Of a stretch of 53,493 nt of DNA, positions 43,542 to 51,926 are shown in pieces. The notes below the pieces were generated by a model that was given only the letters and a program-made list of their open reading frames with translations, was not told where the DNA came from and searched no databases. The position numbers were made by a program, and so were the translations under genes. The stretch's first letter is position 1. The number at the start of each line of letters is the position of its first letter. This stretch comes from SZUA-370 sp034003955 (lineage in GTDB: Bacteria; Spirochaetota; Spirochaetia; Treponematales; UBA12059), in NCBI GenBank assembly GCA_034003955.1, contig JAVEXO010000016.1, positions 1 through 53,493 on the forward strand. The letters are read 5' to 3'.

Positions 43542-43606
43542 TGATGGTTTGGCATGGGGCTGTATGTTGTAATAGGTAGAGCCTTCCGCTAGAATCCTAG
43601 TCAAGT

Positions 43607-44389
43607 ATGATACACGCGGCCCTCTCATCTTCGGCCTTAAGTGGCGGGACAACGCAACGAGTACTCGAAACAGCCGCTCGTGCGGGTTTGAAGGGTGTCG
43701 AGTGGACCGATCTAGGCTATGTGCCTGTAGGCGACATGGCTGTGGCATCCGAAACTATGATGGCAACGCTTCGCACCAGCCTTAGCACTGTGTCATACGC
43801 GACGCCATTTCGTGCAGGCATCGACGATAGAGCAGCCTTTAAAATGGTGCTCGCTACGGCCTGTGGGCTCAATACACCAGTATTAAGCCTTACAGCGAGC
43901 CCCGCAGTACACCAGCGGGAACTTGAAGCCAAGACCTTCATGGTGGAGGCTCGTTACATGGGTGACGAGGCAGCCAGGCTGGGCATAACGCTATGCTTTG
44001 GTATACATCCGGGCTCCTTGCTCGATAGCTACCAGAGCGCCGCAAGTCTGTTTGCAGCCATAGATCATCCCTTCGTCAAAATCGCCTGGGAGCCACCCGT
44101 AGGAGCGAGTTTCGATGAAGCCATGGAATCCTTTTCTTGTGTTTCTGGGCAAATAGGCCTCCTCTATATTAAGGCCGGCACGATAGGTGGCCAGAATGAC
44201 GACAAATCAGAGGAATGGCTGCATTACCTGGACGCCTATGATGAGCAGGGAGGCAGTCCCGACATGGCGCGTAATGTCGTGATACGCTCCATGGGCGGCG
44301 TCGACTCCTCGTGTTTGGCATCTGATGTCAAGCTCATAGACGAGTGGAGTGTGACTCTTAGACGGTATCACCGCCGCAGAGTCTTGTAA
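43607..44389 (+). CDS. Sugar phosphate isomerase/epimerase-like TIM-barrel protein
   Basis: A 260-residue xylose-isomerase-like TIM-barrel (AP_endonuc_2) protein. Strand-loop elements include LETAARAGLKGVEWTDLG, ITLCFGIHPGSLLDSY, DHPFVKIAWEPP and the late GLLYIKAGTIGG. The usual metal-binding Glu and His of active epimerases are only partly visible, so activity is uncertain. It is divergent from the isomerase-glycosidase pair with 127 bp between, which suggests the same sugar pathway. Its last 22 bp overlap the opposing gene's 3' end. Confidence 0.75.
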   Translation: MIHAALSSSALSGGTTQRVLETAARAGLKGVEWTDLGYVPVGDMAVASETMMATLRTSLSTVSYATPFRAGIDDRAAFKMVLATACGLNTPVLSLTASPAVHQRELEAKTFMVEARYMGDEAARLGITLCFGIHPGSLLDSYQSAASLFAAIDHPFVKIAWEPPVGASFDEAMESFSCVSGQIGLLYIKAGTIGGQNDDKSEEWLHYLDAYDEQGGSPDMARNVVIRSMGGVDSSCLASDVKLIDEWSVTLRRYHRRRVL

Positions 44390-45855
44390 GCGGGCGTTCC
44401 CGGGTGTAGAAAATTGAGCACGTCTACGGCCGAGTAGTCCATGCCGAAGCGCCCTATGATGAGCCGCAGCGATTCAAGATGCTTGCCGACGGTTACAAGC
44501 GGTTTCTCGAGGCGTGCGCCCGCGTAGCTCATGCCAAGCCCGATGTTGGTGAGCAGGGCGTTGCAGAGGCAGCGTGCGTTTGTGCTCAGGGCGGCTGCGC
44601 CACCTTTCTTGACGAATGACGATGGGGCCTCTGCCGGGCAGCGATACCCTAAGTGGCCGTTGCCTGCATCGTATGGCTGCCGTAGCAGGCCGACGTTGCA
44701 GACCCGGACACGCCCAACGAAGCTGCTCTTCTCCGAGAGGGTTTCGTCCATCATGGCTATCTTGAACGGGTATCCTGTTGGCGACGCGTCGGGATGGGTA
44801 AAGACAAGAGCCTTGCCCGCCTGGACCGCCTTGAGGAATCGCAGTTTCAGCTCGGGTAGTAATCCTGATTCTCGGCAGAACGCGAACAGGGTTCCTACCT
44901 GGATGCCCGTCGCCCCATCGGACTTGGAAGCCCGTAGTGAATCGGGCATACCGTATGAGCCCCCGAGCCAGAACGGTATATTGAAGCCTACCATCTTCGC
45001 ATAATCGACATCGTCCTTTGGGCCGTATATTGGCTCTCCAAACTCGTCGAGCTGCAATACGCCACGAGGAGGCGCATTGTGTCCTCCGGCACTCTGATTC
45101 TCGACGATTATGCCATCGACCCTGCCTGAGGCTCTCGTCAGCATGGTAGCGGCGAGGATGTACGACGATACGATGGCCAGGAAGGCTGGCCGCTTGAGAG
45201 ACGCAGGGGGTGAGGCGAGGGTCCCGGCGGGGTCGAAGCGTGCTACGTAACGAGCATCCTTCGGGGCTCCTTCTACGTGAACCTGTATATCTCCGGCTTC
45301 CCCCGCTGCATAGCGGTCCAGCAGCCTTGGTATCTCGAGCGGTATGCCGGCTCCCATGAGGATGTAATCGACGCCTGCGAGCATCGCGCCGTAGATAGAA
45401 GCGGGGTTGGGTAGCTGAACCTTTTCCAGGTAATTGATGCCGACAAGGCCAGGCTGCGCTTCCTTGGCGAGATACACCTCGACGAAGTTGGCCGCGACCG
45501 TCAGCTCGTCGATGCGCCGCCGGCTTTCGGTCTCGGCGGCTGACGGGGGGCATGTGTGGTCGTCGCGTATGGCCTTGCGTAAGGGTAGGGACGCAAAGTC
45601 GTGCGTGTCCGCAGTACCGTCAGGGCGGAACCAGTCGGCGAGCACCCTGTCGGCCAATGCCGGGTCGGGAAAGGCCAAGAGACCACGGCGCATGTGGCCA
45701 CCCTGGTCTCCCTGTTGCAGGCGCCGCGCCATGACCGTGTCCAGGGCGGTTCCTGAAACCACCCCCAATGCGCCTTGAATAGAGACAGATCGCGCCAGTC
45801 TCCAGTCGGAGACGCCGACGCCCATGCCGCCCTGAATGATGCTGGGGTGTTCCAT
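44368..45855 (-). CDS. Nitronate monooxygenase-like FMN protein
   Basis: A 495-residue 2-nitropropane dioxygenase/FabK-fold flavoprotein. It starts IIQGGMGVGVSDWRLARSVS, the FMN-barrel signature, and later has VDGIIVENQSAGGHNAPPRG, with the catalytic His-containing loop, and GVDYILMGAGIPLEIPRLL. GATGIQVGTLFAFCRESG is the phosphate-binding end of the barrel. The C-terminal 130 residues carry several Cys (YRCPAEAPSS, NARCLCNALLT) and belong to the longer subfamily of about 480-500 residues. The natural substrate is unknown. It shares the strand with mazG, 65 bp downstream of that gene's stop. Confidence 0.82.
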   Translation of the reverse strand: MEHPSIIQGGMGVGVSDWRLARSVSIQGALGVVSGTALDTVMARRLQQGDQGGHMRRGLLAFPDPALADRVLADWFRPDGTADTHDFASLPLRKAIRDDHTCPPSAAETESRRRIDELTVAANFVEVYLAKEAQPGLVGINYLEKVQLPNPASIYGAMLAGVDYILMGAGIPLEIPRLLDRYAAGEAGDIQVHVEGAPKDARYVARFDPAGTLASPPASLKRPAFLAIVSSYILAATMLTRASGRVDGIIVENQSAGGHNAPPRGVLQLDEFGEPIYGPKDDVDYAKMVGFNIPFWLGGSYGMPDSLRASKSDGATGIQVGTLFAFCRESGLLPELKLRFLKAVQAGKALVFTHPDASPTGYPFKIAMMDETLSEKSSFVGRVRVCNVGLLRQPYDAGNGHLGYRCPAEAPSSFVKKGGAAALSTNARCLCNALLTNIGLGMSYAGARLEKPLVTVGKHLESLRLIIGRFGMDYSAVDVLNFLHPGTPAYKTLRR

Positions 45856-45920
45856 AAGCCATCCTAAATGACAAGAATAGTCAAAATGTCATATTATGAT
45901 AGGCCATGCGCGCCCTAGAG

Positions 45921-46760
45921 TCAATTGCGTTTAGCGGACTCCTTCGCTTCGTCCCAATACAGGTCCATCATCTCAAGCTTGCCATGCTCCATCTTCTCTC
46001 CCGCTGCTGCCATCTGTTTCTCTACATAGCGGAAGCGAGAACTGAATTTCTCAAGCGCTCGGTGCATCGCTATTGCCGGATCGACGCGGTGCATGCGAGC
46101 CACGTTGACTACAGAGAAGAGGAGATCGCCTATCTCATCTTCCAGCATTGCTCGTTCGACCGAATCATCGTCGCCCGATGCAGCCTTAGCCTCTATGGCA
46201 CAGAAGGCTTCACGAGACTCGGCTAGTTCTTCCTCCAGCTTGTCCCAGGATCCTTTTGGGTCTGGCCAGTCGAAACCGACCTTGGCCGCGGCCTTCTGAA
46301 GCTTGTAGGCTCGTTCGAGTGGAGGCAGAGCCTTGGAGACTGAATCGAGGACAGAATCCTTCTTGCGCCTGCCCTCCACCTTCTCCTTTATGTCGTTCCA
46401 TTGCTTGAGCACGGCATTGGGTGTATCCGCCTCGGCGTCGGCAAAGACGTGGGGATGGCGTCGTATGAGCTTGTCTGAGGTGGTGTCGAGAGCCTCTGCC
46501 AGGGTAAAGGAACCAGTTTCTTCATAGATGACGGCCATCATCGTAGCCACCAGCATGACATCCCCTATCTCTTCTTTGATATGGTCGGTTTCGCCTTCAT
46601 TGATGGCTTCGACGCATTCGTAGGCTTCCTCTATCAGATTGCCACGTATGCTTGCGGGTGTCTGTTCCCTGTCCCATGGGCAGCCATCTGCTGAGCGTAG
46701 GCGCACGAAGATATCGTAGAGACGACCGAATGCTTCTTTGGAAATGCTTGATTGATCCAT
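45921..46760 (-). CDS. mazG: Nucleoside triphosphate pyrophosphohydrolase MazG
   Basis: A 279-residue all-helical NTP pyrophosphatase, which removes non-canonical NTPs and can lower (p)ppGpp. Two MazG repeats are visible: LRSADGCPWDREQTPASIR, then NLIEEAYECVEAINEG and IKEEIGDVMLVATMM in the N-terminal copy; ELAESREAFCAIEAK and LEDEIGDLLFSVVNVAR in the C-terminal copy. These carry the E-x2-E...E-x2-D magnesium sites. Length is that of the two-domain E. coli type. Confidence 0.94.
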   Translation of the reverse strand: MDQSSISKEAFGRLYDIFVRLRSADGCPWDREQTPASIRGNLIEEAYECVEAINEGETDHIKEEIGDVMLVATMMAVIYEETGSFTLAEALDTTSDKLIRRHPHVFADAEADTPNAVLKQWNDIKEKVEGRRKKDSVLDSVSKALPPLERAYKLQKAAAKVGFDWPDPKGSWDKLEEELAESREAFCAIEAKAASGDDDSVERAMLEDEIGDLLFSVVNVARMHRVDPAIAMHRALEKFSSRFRYVEKQMAAAGEKMEHGKLEMMDLYWDEAKESAKRN

Positions 46761-47065
46761 GGGATTATTGTGCCGACCATGAGACTCTTGCGCAAGACGC
46801 TAGTGTCGGCGAACATGAGGATGATGCCCAGTATGTGCCTTTGGATTGTGATGCATAAATGTAGCATAGGCCTCGGCCAAGGAGAATAAACGTAGTATAT
46901 TGCTTCTTGTAGCTCATTGACACGGGGGCTAAAAATACCCCATTGTGCGCAGGTTTATTGTTATTCTTGGCGGAACTAATGCTGCCACCGGGCCAGTACT
47001 GGTATTCGGATACAGTCTCCAGCAATGGCGACATCATAGAACGTGGAGGGGCAAAGTAAAAGACG
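46761..47065. other. 305-bp divergent intergenic region with structured elements
   Basis: Between mazG and potA. It holds a nested hairpin: outer arms GCCGAC (46772-46777) and GTCGGC (46805-46810), inner palindrome TCTTGCGCAAGA (46786-46797). It also contains TTGACA at about 46917 (plus) without a good -10, and a CCAGTACTGG palindrome at 46993-47002. I see no gene, tRNA or known riboswitch. GGAGGGG at 47044-47050 is the nearest Shine-Dalgarno to potA but is 14-15 bp from its GTG. Confidence 0.45.
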
Positions 47066-48172
47066 GTGAAAGGTAGTGACGTAACAATTGAAAACGTGCG
47101 CAAGTCATTCGGTGACTTTACGGCGCTGGACGACGTAAGCTTTGGAATCAGGAAGGGTGAGTTCTTCTCACTCTTGGGCCCATCGGGTTGTGGAAAGACG
47201 ACCCTGCTGCGAATCATCGCGGGATTCGAGAGTCCCGAGAGTGGTGCCGTGCTGATCGATGGCAGTGACGTTCTAGCCCTTCCGCCGGACGTGCGGCATG
47301 TGAATACCGTTTTTCAGAATTACGCCTTGTTCCCTCACCTCTCGGTGTTCGAGAATGTTGCGTTCTCGATGCGCCTGCGTAAGGCGGCCGAATCTGAGAT
47401 ACGAAGCAAGGTAAGCGACTACCTGCATCTTGTAGAGCTGGATGCCCACGCTGCAAAGAAGCCAAACCAATTGTCTGGTGGCCAGAAACAGCGTGTAGCC
47501 ATAGCGCGTGCCCTCATAAACGAGCCATCGGTGCTTCTCCTGGACGAGCCCTTGTCGGCCTTGGACGCCAAGCTGCGTCAGCACATGCTCATAGAACTCG
47601 ATTCAATACACGACAAGATAGGTATTACCTTCATATACATTACCCATGATCAGCAGGAGGCTCTGTCTGTTTCTGACCGCATAGCCATCATGAACCAGGG
47701 TAAAGTACTGCAGATAGGTACTCCACAGGAAATATACGAGTCTCCTGCCACCGATTTTGTGGCTAAGTTCATAGGTGAAACCAATCTCTACGAGGCCGAT
47801 ATAGTCTCTGTCTCTGGCGAGATGGTAGAATTGGCTGTAGAAGGGCTTGGAACAATACGCGTCACAGATACCGATCCTCCTCCTGTTGGCTCCCGGATCA
47901 GCTGGACCATTCGCCCTGAGAAGATTCGCATCGGTCCAGACGAGCCCAGGGCATCGAGGGGCGGCATAAACGTCATTTCAGGTATGGTTGACGAGCCCAT
48001 CTATTCAGGGTTTCAGAGCAAGTTCTATGTGCGCACCACCAATGGCCAGATGCTCAAGGTCATAAAGCAGCATGCAGATTGGTCAGACGAGGGCCCGGAG
48101 ATAGCATGGAAGGACGCCGTGTGGCTGTCATTCAGCGCGGAGGACGCCTATATCGTCGAGGTGAAGCGATGA
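47066..48172 (+). CDS. potA: Spermidine/putrescine ABC transporter ATPase
   Basis: A 368-residue ATPase. Motifs: Walker A GPSGCGKTTLLR, signature LSGGQKQRVAIARAL, Walker B VLLLDEPLSALD and H-loop YITHDQQEALSVSD; the C-terminal TOBE domain (RISWTIRPEKIRIGPDEP) is that of PotA. The start is a GTG at 47066 with a distant Shine-Dalgarno, so it is the least certain start in the operon. It overlaps potB by 4 bp. Confidence 0.95.
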   Translation: MKGSDVTIENVRKSFGDFTALDDVSFGIRKGEFFSLLGPSGCGKTTLLRIIAGFESPESGAVLIDGSDVLALPPDVRHVNTVFQNYALFPHLSVFENVAFSMRLRKAAESEIRSKVSDYLHLVELDAHAAKKPNQLSGGQKQRVAIARALINEPSVLLLDEPLSALDAKLRQHMLIELDSIHDKIGITFIYITHDQQEALSVSDRIAIMNQGKVLQIGTPQEIYESPATDFVAKFIGETNLYEADIVSVSGEMVELAVEGLGTIRVTDTDPPPVGSRISWTIRPEKIRIGPDEPRASRGGINVISGMVDEPIYSGFQSKFYVRTTNGQMLKVIKQHADWSDEGPEIAWKDAVWLSFSAEDAYIVEVKR

Positions 48173-49083
48173 AGCGTAGCCCGGGTGGGCTCTATGCCAG
48201 TCCTTCCATCTCTTGGCTAACGATCTTCTTCCTGGCGCCTCTTGTCATCATAGTGGCGTACAGCTTCTTGACGCCTGGTCCTCGAGGTGGCGTGGTTCTG
48301 GAGCCAACCCTGGATGCCTATAAGGCCATAGCCAATCCTACATTCGCCAGGGTAACGCTCAATACCATACTCGTCGCCATAGGAGCGACTGCCATAACCA
48401 TGCTCATAGCCATACCCTGCGGTTACTACATGGCCAGGAGTACGAGGCAGAATCTCCTCCTGATGCTCATAATGATACCGTTCTGGACCAATTTCCTCAT
48501 TCGCATATACGCCTGGATAGCCATACTTGGCAACGAGGGCTTCCTCAACGACTTTCTGCTGGCTACGGGGCTCGTCGATGAGAGCGTGCGCTTCCTCTAT
48601 AACAGAGGAGCCGTCATGCTCGTGCTGGTGTACACCTATCTGCCATACGCCATACTGCCCCTGTATTCTACAATAGATAAATTTGATTTTTCGCTTCTGG
48701 AAGCGGCTCGCGACCTTGGAGCCACCAAGTTGTCGGCCATCACCAAGGTCCTCCTACCCAACATCAAGGGAGGCATTTTAACGGCTTTCCTCTTTACATT
48801 CATACCTATATTCGGAGCCTATGCCGTGCCGCTCTTGGTCGGCGGTACCGAGTCGTACATGCTTGGAAACCTCATAGCGGATGAACTGACCAAGAGCCGC
48901 GACTGGCCTCTTGCATCGGCTATTTCCCTGGTCATTACGCTTGTAACGACTATAGGGGTCTTGCTTCTGCTGCGTGCCAACGGCAATAGCATGCTCGGTG
49001 GAGCGGGTGGAGCCAAGAAGGTTGTCCCAGAGGATACACCCTTAGCCGCCTCGGTAAACGCCTCGGCTGGAGCAGCACGATGA
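48169..49083 (+). CDS. potB: Spermidine/putrescine ABC transporter permease PotB
   Basis: A 304-residue membrane permease with six transmembrane segments. ATG 48169 overlaps the end of potA (ATGA). The N-terminal helix has WLTIFFLAPLVIIVAYSF and the coupling EAA loop reads LLEAARDLGATKLSAITKVL. IPFWTNFLIRIYAW and YTYLPYAILPLYSTIDKF are typical PotB/PotH segments. A hydrophilic tail of about 20 residues (DTPLAASVNASAG) extends past the last helix. Confidence 0.94.
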   Translation: MKRSPGGLYASPSISWLTIFFLAPLVIIVAYSFLTPGPRGGVVLEPTLDAYKAIANPTFARVTLNTILVAIGATAITMLIAIPCGYYMARSTRQNLLLMLIMIPFWTNFLIRIYAWIAILGNEGFLNDFLLATGLVDESVRFLYNRGAVMLVLVYTYLPYAILPLYSTIDKFDFSLLEAARDLGATKLSAITKVLLPNIKGGILTAFLFTFIPIFGAYAVPLLVGGTESYMLGNLIADELTKSRDWPLASAISLVITLVTTIGVLLLLRANGNSMLGGAGGAKKVVPEDTPLAASVNASAGAAR

Positions 49084-49859
49084 GGAAGCGATCCAGTTTC
49101 TCAAAGAGCGTGTTCATGGCGACGATAGTATTCCTCTGCATGCCGCTGTTCGTGCTCGTGTTGTATTCATTCAATGAATCAAAGTCTGGTAGCTGGACGG
49201 GCTTCTCGCTCAAGTGGTATATAAAGCTGTTTTCAGACTCTCCCCAGCTGTGGCGGGCGTTTGGCAACAGTGCCATCGTGGCCCTGTCTTCCGCCTTGGT
49301 CGCCACGGTCATAGGCACGCTGGGGGCTGTAGCCGTCAACTGGTATTCCTTTAAACTCCGTAAGTACCTAAGGACAATAACCTTCCTGCCCATGATACTG
49401 CCAGAGATAATCATTGGCGTGTCTCTTCTTATCTTCTTTTCTGGCATTGGCCTTCGCTTAAGCCTGTTCACGGTTTTTGTGGCACACGTATCGTTCAACC
49501 TGCCGTTTGTATTTCTGCTGGTGCTGGCCAGGCTGGAGGAGTTCGATTTTTCTATAATAGAGGCCGCGCGCGACCTTGGCGCCAGTGAGATCCAGACCCT
49601 GCTTAAGGTCATCCTGCCTATATCGATGCCCGGCATAATATCGGGTTTCCTCACGGCCGTGACCCTGTCTCTAGAGGACTTCGTCATCACCTTCTTCGTA
49701 ACAGGCCCTGGAGCGACGACCCTGCCTCTGTACGTCTACTCGGCCATACGCTTTGGCGTCTCGCCTGTCATAAATGCCCTGTCTGTTGTGATGATACTGG
49801 GAACCATAGTCCTTACCTGGTCTACACGTAACTTTCTAAAGTACATCGCGGCCAAGTGA
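49080..49859 (+). CDS. potC: Spermidine/putrescine ABC transporter permease PotC
   Basis: A 259-residue second permease subunit. It has FLCMPLFVLVLYSFNESKS, the usual PotC start, and an EAA loop IIEAARDLGASEIQTLLKVI. FLTAVTLSLEDFVITFFVTG is the characteristic late segment. It overlaps potB by 4 bp. Confidence 0.94.
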   Translation: MRKRSSFSKSVFMATIVFLCMPLFVLVLYSFNESKSGSWTGFSLKWYIKLFSDSPQLWRAFGNSAIVALSSALVATVIGTLGAVAVNWYSFKLRKYLRTITFLPMILPEIIIGVSLLIFFSGIGLRLSLFTVFVAHVSFNLPFVFLLVLARLEEFDFSIIEAARDLGASEIQTLLKVILPISMPGIISGFLTAVTLSLEDFVITFFVTGPGATTLPLYVYSAIRFGVSPVINALSVVMILGTIVLTWSTRNFLKYIAAK

Positions 49860-49909
49860 TGGTCGCTCTATTCAGGTTCCTCCATGGAGCCACTAATGGG
49901 AGGTGCACA

Positions 49910-50938
49910 TTGAAACGCACACTACTTGTGCTGGCTAGCGCTCTTGCTGTCTTGTCCCTGATGTCCTGTGGAGGCAGCGGACAAAAACTATACCTCTTCA
50001 ACTGGATATACTACATTCCCGATGACGTCATAGAGGACTTCACCAAGGAAACGAACATAAAGGTTATAGTCGACTCGTATGCATCAAACGAGGAAATGTA
50101 CAACAAGATAGTGGCGGGCGGAGCCGGCTACGACATCGTAATTCCCTCTGGTGACTACGTCTCCATAATGATACAGGGTGACTTCCTTGACCCTATAGAT
50201 ACTGCACGGCTTCCCAACTTCGCCAACATCGATCCAGTAGCCATTGCGCGCATAGGCTTCGACAAGGGCAACAAGTTTAGCGTGCCGTTCATGATGGGAG
50301 CTGCCGGTGTGGCGGTCAACTCCACCAGGGTCTCAGGCTACGAACATAGCTGGAGCATATTCGACAAGACAGACCTCAAGGGCAGGATGACAATGCTCGA
50401 CGATATGCGGGAGGTTCTGGGTGCCGCCCTCAAGTCACTCGGGTACTCTGTCAACGATCCTGACCCTGCCCACATAGAAGAGGCCAGGCTCGTCGTAGAA
50501 CGATGGAAGCCAAACCTTGTCAAGTTTGACGCCGAGGCCTTTGCCAAGAGCTTCGCCTCGGGTGAATTCTGGGTAGTCCAGGGCTATGCAGAGAACGTGT
50601 TCCTTGAGTATCCGGAGGCACGACGGGACGAGGTGGATTTCTTCTTCCCCAAGGAAGGAACGCCTATGTACATGGATAGCTTCTGCATCCTCAAGGGCTC
50701 CAAGAACAGTGCCGAGGCCTATGCATTCATAGACTATATGCTCAGGCCAGATGTCGCCGCCCGCGTTGCAGATTACCTGATGATTCCGTCTCCCAATATT
50801 CCTGCTCGCGCATTGATGAAGGTGACACCTAATTATCGCTTCGAGGATCTGGCCAACAGCGAGTTCAAGGAGGATCTTGGTAGAGAAACCCTTTCCCTGT
50901 ACAATGACGCGTGGAGAAGGATCAGGGTAGGGAACTAG
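49910..50938 (+). CDS. potD: Polyamine-binding lipoprotein PotD
   Basis: A 342-residue substrate-binding lipoprotein. I take the TTG at 49910 as start because GGGAGG lies at 49898-49903 and it gives a clean signal peptide (MKRTLLVLASALAVLSLMSC with lipobox LMSC); the frame is open back into potC at 49856. The mature part reads YLFNWIYYIPDDVIEDFTKE, then YASNEEMYNKIVAGG and YDIVIPSGDYVSIM, the PotD/PotF pattern in which acidic and aromatic residues bind polyamines. GSKNSAEAYAFIDYMLRPD is the standard hinge-side helix. Fourth gene of potABCD. Confidence 0.94.
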   Translation: MKRTLLVLASALAVLSLMSCGGSGQKLYLFNWIYYIPDDVIEDFTKETNIKVIVDSYASNEEMYNKIVAGGAGYDIVIPSGDYVSIMIQGDFLDPIDTARLPNFANIDPVAIARIGFDKGNKFSVPFMMGAAGVAVNSTRVSGYEHSWSIFDKTDLKGRMTMLDDMREVLGAALKSLGYSVNDPDPAHIEEARLVVERWKPNLVKFDAEAFAKSFASGEFWVVQGYAENVFLEYPEARRDEVDFFFPKEGTPMYMDSFCILKGSKNSAEAYAFIDYMLRPDVAARVADYLMIPSPNIPARALMKVTPNYRFEDLANSEFKEDLGRETLSLYNDAWRRIRVGN

Positions 50939-51023
50939 CGTGTCTTGAGCCAGGAATCCGCCTTGCGTATCTGTGGTATCATGGTTCGTATGGGATATGT
51001 TCTCGAAAGGACTAGCAAACTAT

Positions 51024-51923
51024 ATGAGTACACCTGACTACGATCCGGCACAGATGCTTAAGGATCTAAAGCCTACGCGTGACTTCTTCATTGGTATAGA
51101 TTCAGACGGTTGTGTATTCGATACTATGGAAATAAAGCACAAGGAGTGCTTTATTCCAAATTTTATCAATGTCTTTGGTTTACAGTCAGTCTCCAAGTAT
51201 GCCAGGGAGACATGGGAATTCGTCAACCTCTACTCAACAAGCCGTGGCTGTAATCGTTTTCCTGCGGCCATCCTGACCCTTGACCTGCTACGGGAGCGGG
51301 TGGAGGTTAAGGCTCGCGGCGCCGTCATCCCGGCCATGAACGGCCTGCGTGAATGGCTGCGGCACGAGACGAAGCTGGCTAATCCGGCACTCAAGCGTGC
51401 ACTCGATGCGTCAGGAGATGCAGACCTTGCATTGACGTACGAGTGGTCCCTTGCTGTTAACGAATCGGTGGCCAGGATGGTCCGAGGCGTGCCGCCTTTC
51501 CCGCTCGTAAGGGAGTCGCTCGTCGACATGAGTGGCAAGGCGGACATGATAGTGCTTTCGCAGACTCCCGTAGAGGCGCTTCGCCGCGAATGGGAAGAAC
51601 ATGATATTGACTCGTTTGCAAGGATAATAGGCGGTCAGGAGATGGGTTCCAAGACGGAACAGCTTGGTATTGCCGCCAAGGGGCAATATCCTGAGGACAG
51701 AATCCTCATGGTAGGCGATGCTCCTGGAGACCTGGAGGCCGCCAGAAAGAATGGCGCCCTCTTCTATGCCATCAACCCTGGGCACGAAGAGGCTTCCTGG
51801 CGCCGCCTCCATGAGGAAGCACTGGGCCGTTTCTTCTCCGCTAGCTACGCAGGATCATACGAGAACTCCATCATAGAAGAGTTCCAGAGATATCTGCCTG
51901 AATCTCCACCCTGGAAGCTCTAA
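51024..51923 (+). CDS. HAD-superfamily hydrolase
   Basis: A 299-residue phosphatase-type HAD protein. The start ATG at 51024 follows AAAGGA; upstream frame to 50973 is unlikely. Motif I is IGIDSDGCVFDTME with nucleophile Asp and acid Asp two residues later. Motif II is probably MIVLSQTPVEALRREW (Ser/Thr) and motif IV LMVGDAPGDLEAARKNGAL (Gly-Asp). The cap inserted after motif I is large and helical (about 130 residues). Its substrate is unknown. It follows potD by 85 bp and precedes the LarA-like gene by 3 bp, suggesting a sugar or hydroxyacid pathway with that gene. Confidence 0.82.
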   Translation: MSTPDYDPAQMLKDLKPTRDFFIGIDSDGCVFDTMEIKHKECFIPNFINVFGLQSVSKYARETWEFVNLYSTSRGCNRFPAAILTLDLLRERVEVKARGAVIPAMNGLREWLRHETKLANPALKRALDASGDADLALTYEWSLAVNESVARMVRGVPPFPLVRESLVDMSGKADMIVLSQTPVEALRREWEEHDIDSFARIIGGQEMGSKTEQLGIAAKGQYPEDRILMVGDAPGDLEAARKNGALFYAINPGHEEASWRRLHEEALGRFFSASYAGSYENSIIEEFQRYLPESPPWKL

Positions 51924-51926
51924 GGC

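Noticed and set aside
44474..45553. A 359-codon open frame on the minus strand
   Set aside because: It is an out-of-frame shadow of the nitronate monooxygenase-like gene (44368-45855), rich in Arg and Ser/His with no family pattern.
48950..49690. A 246-codon minus-strand frame opposite potC
   Set aside because: Antisense to a clear permease gene, no start signal and no recognisable motif.
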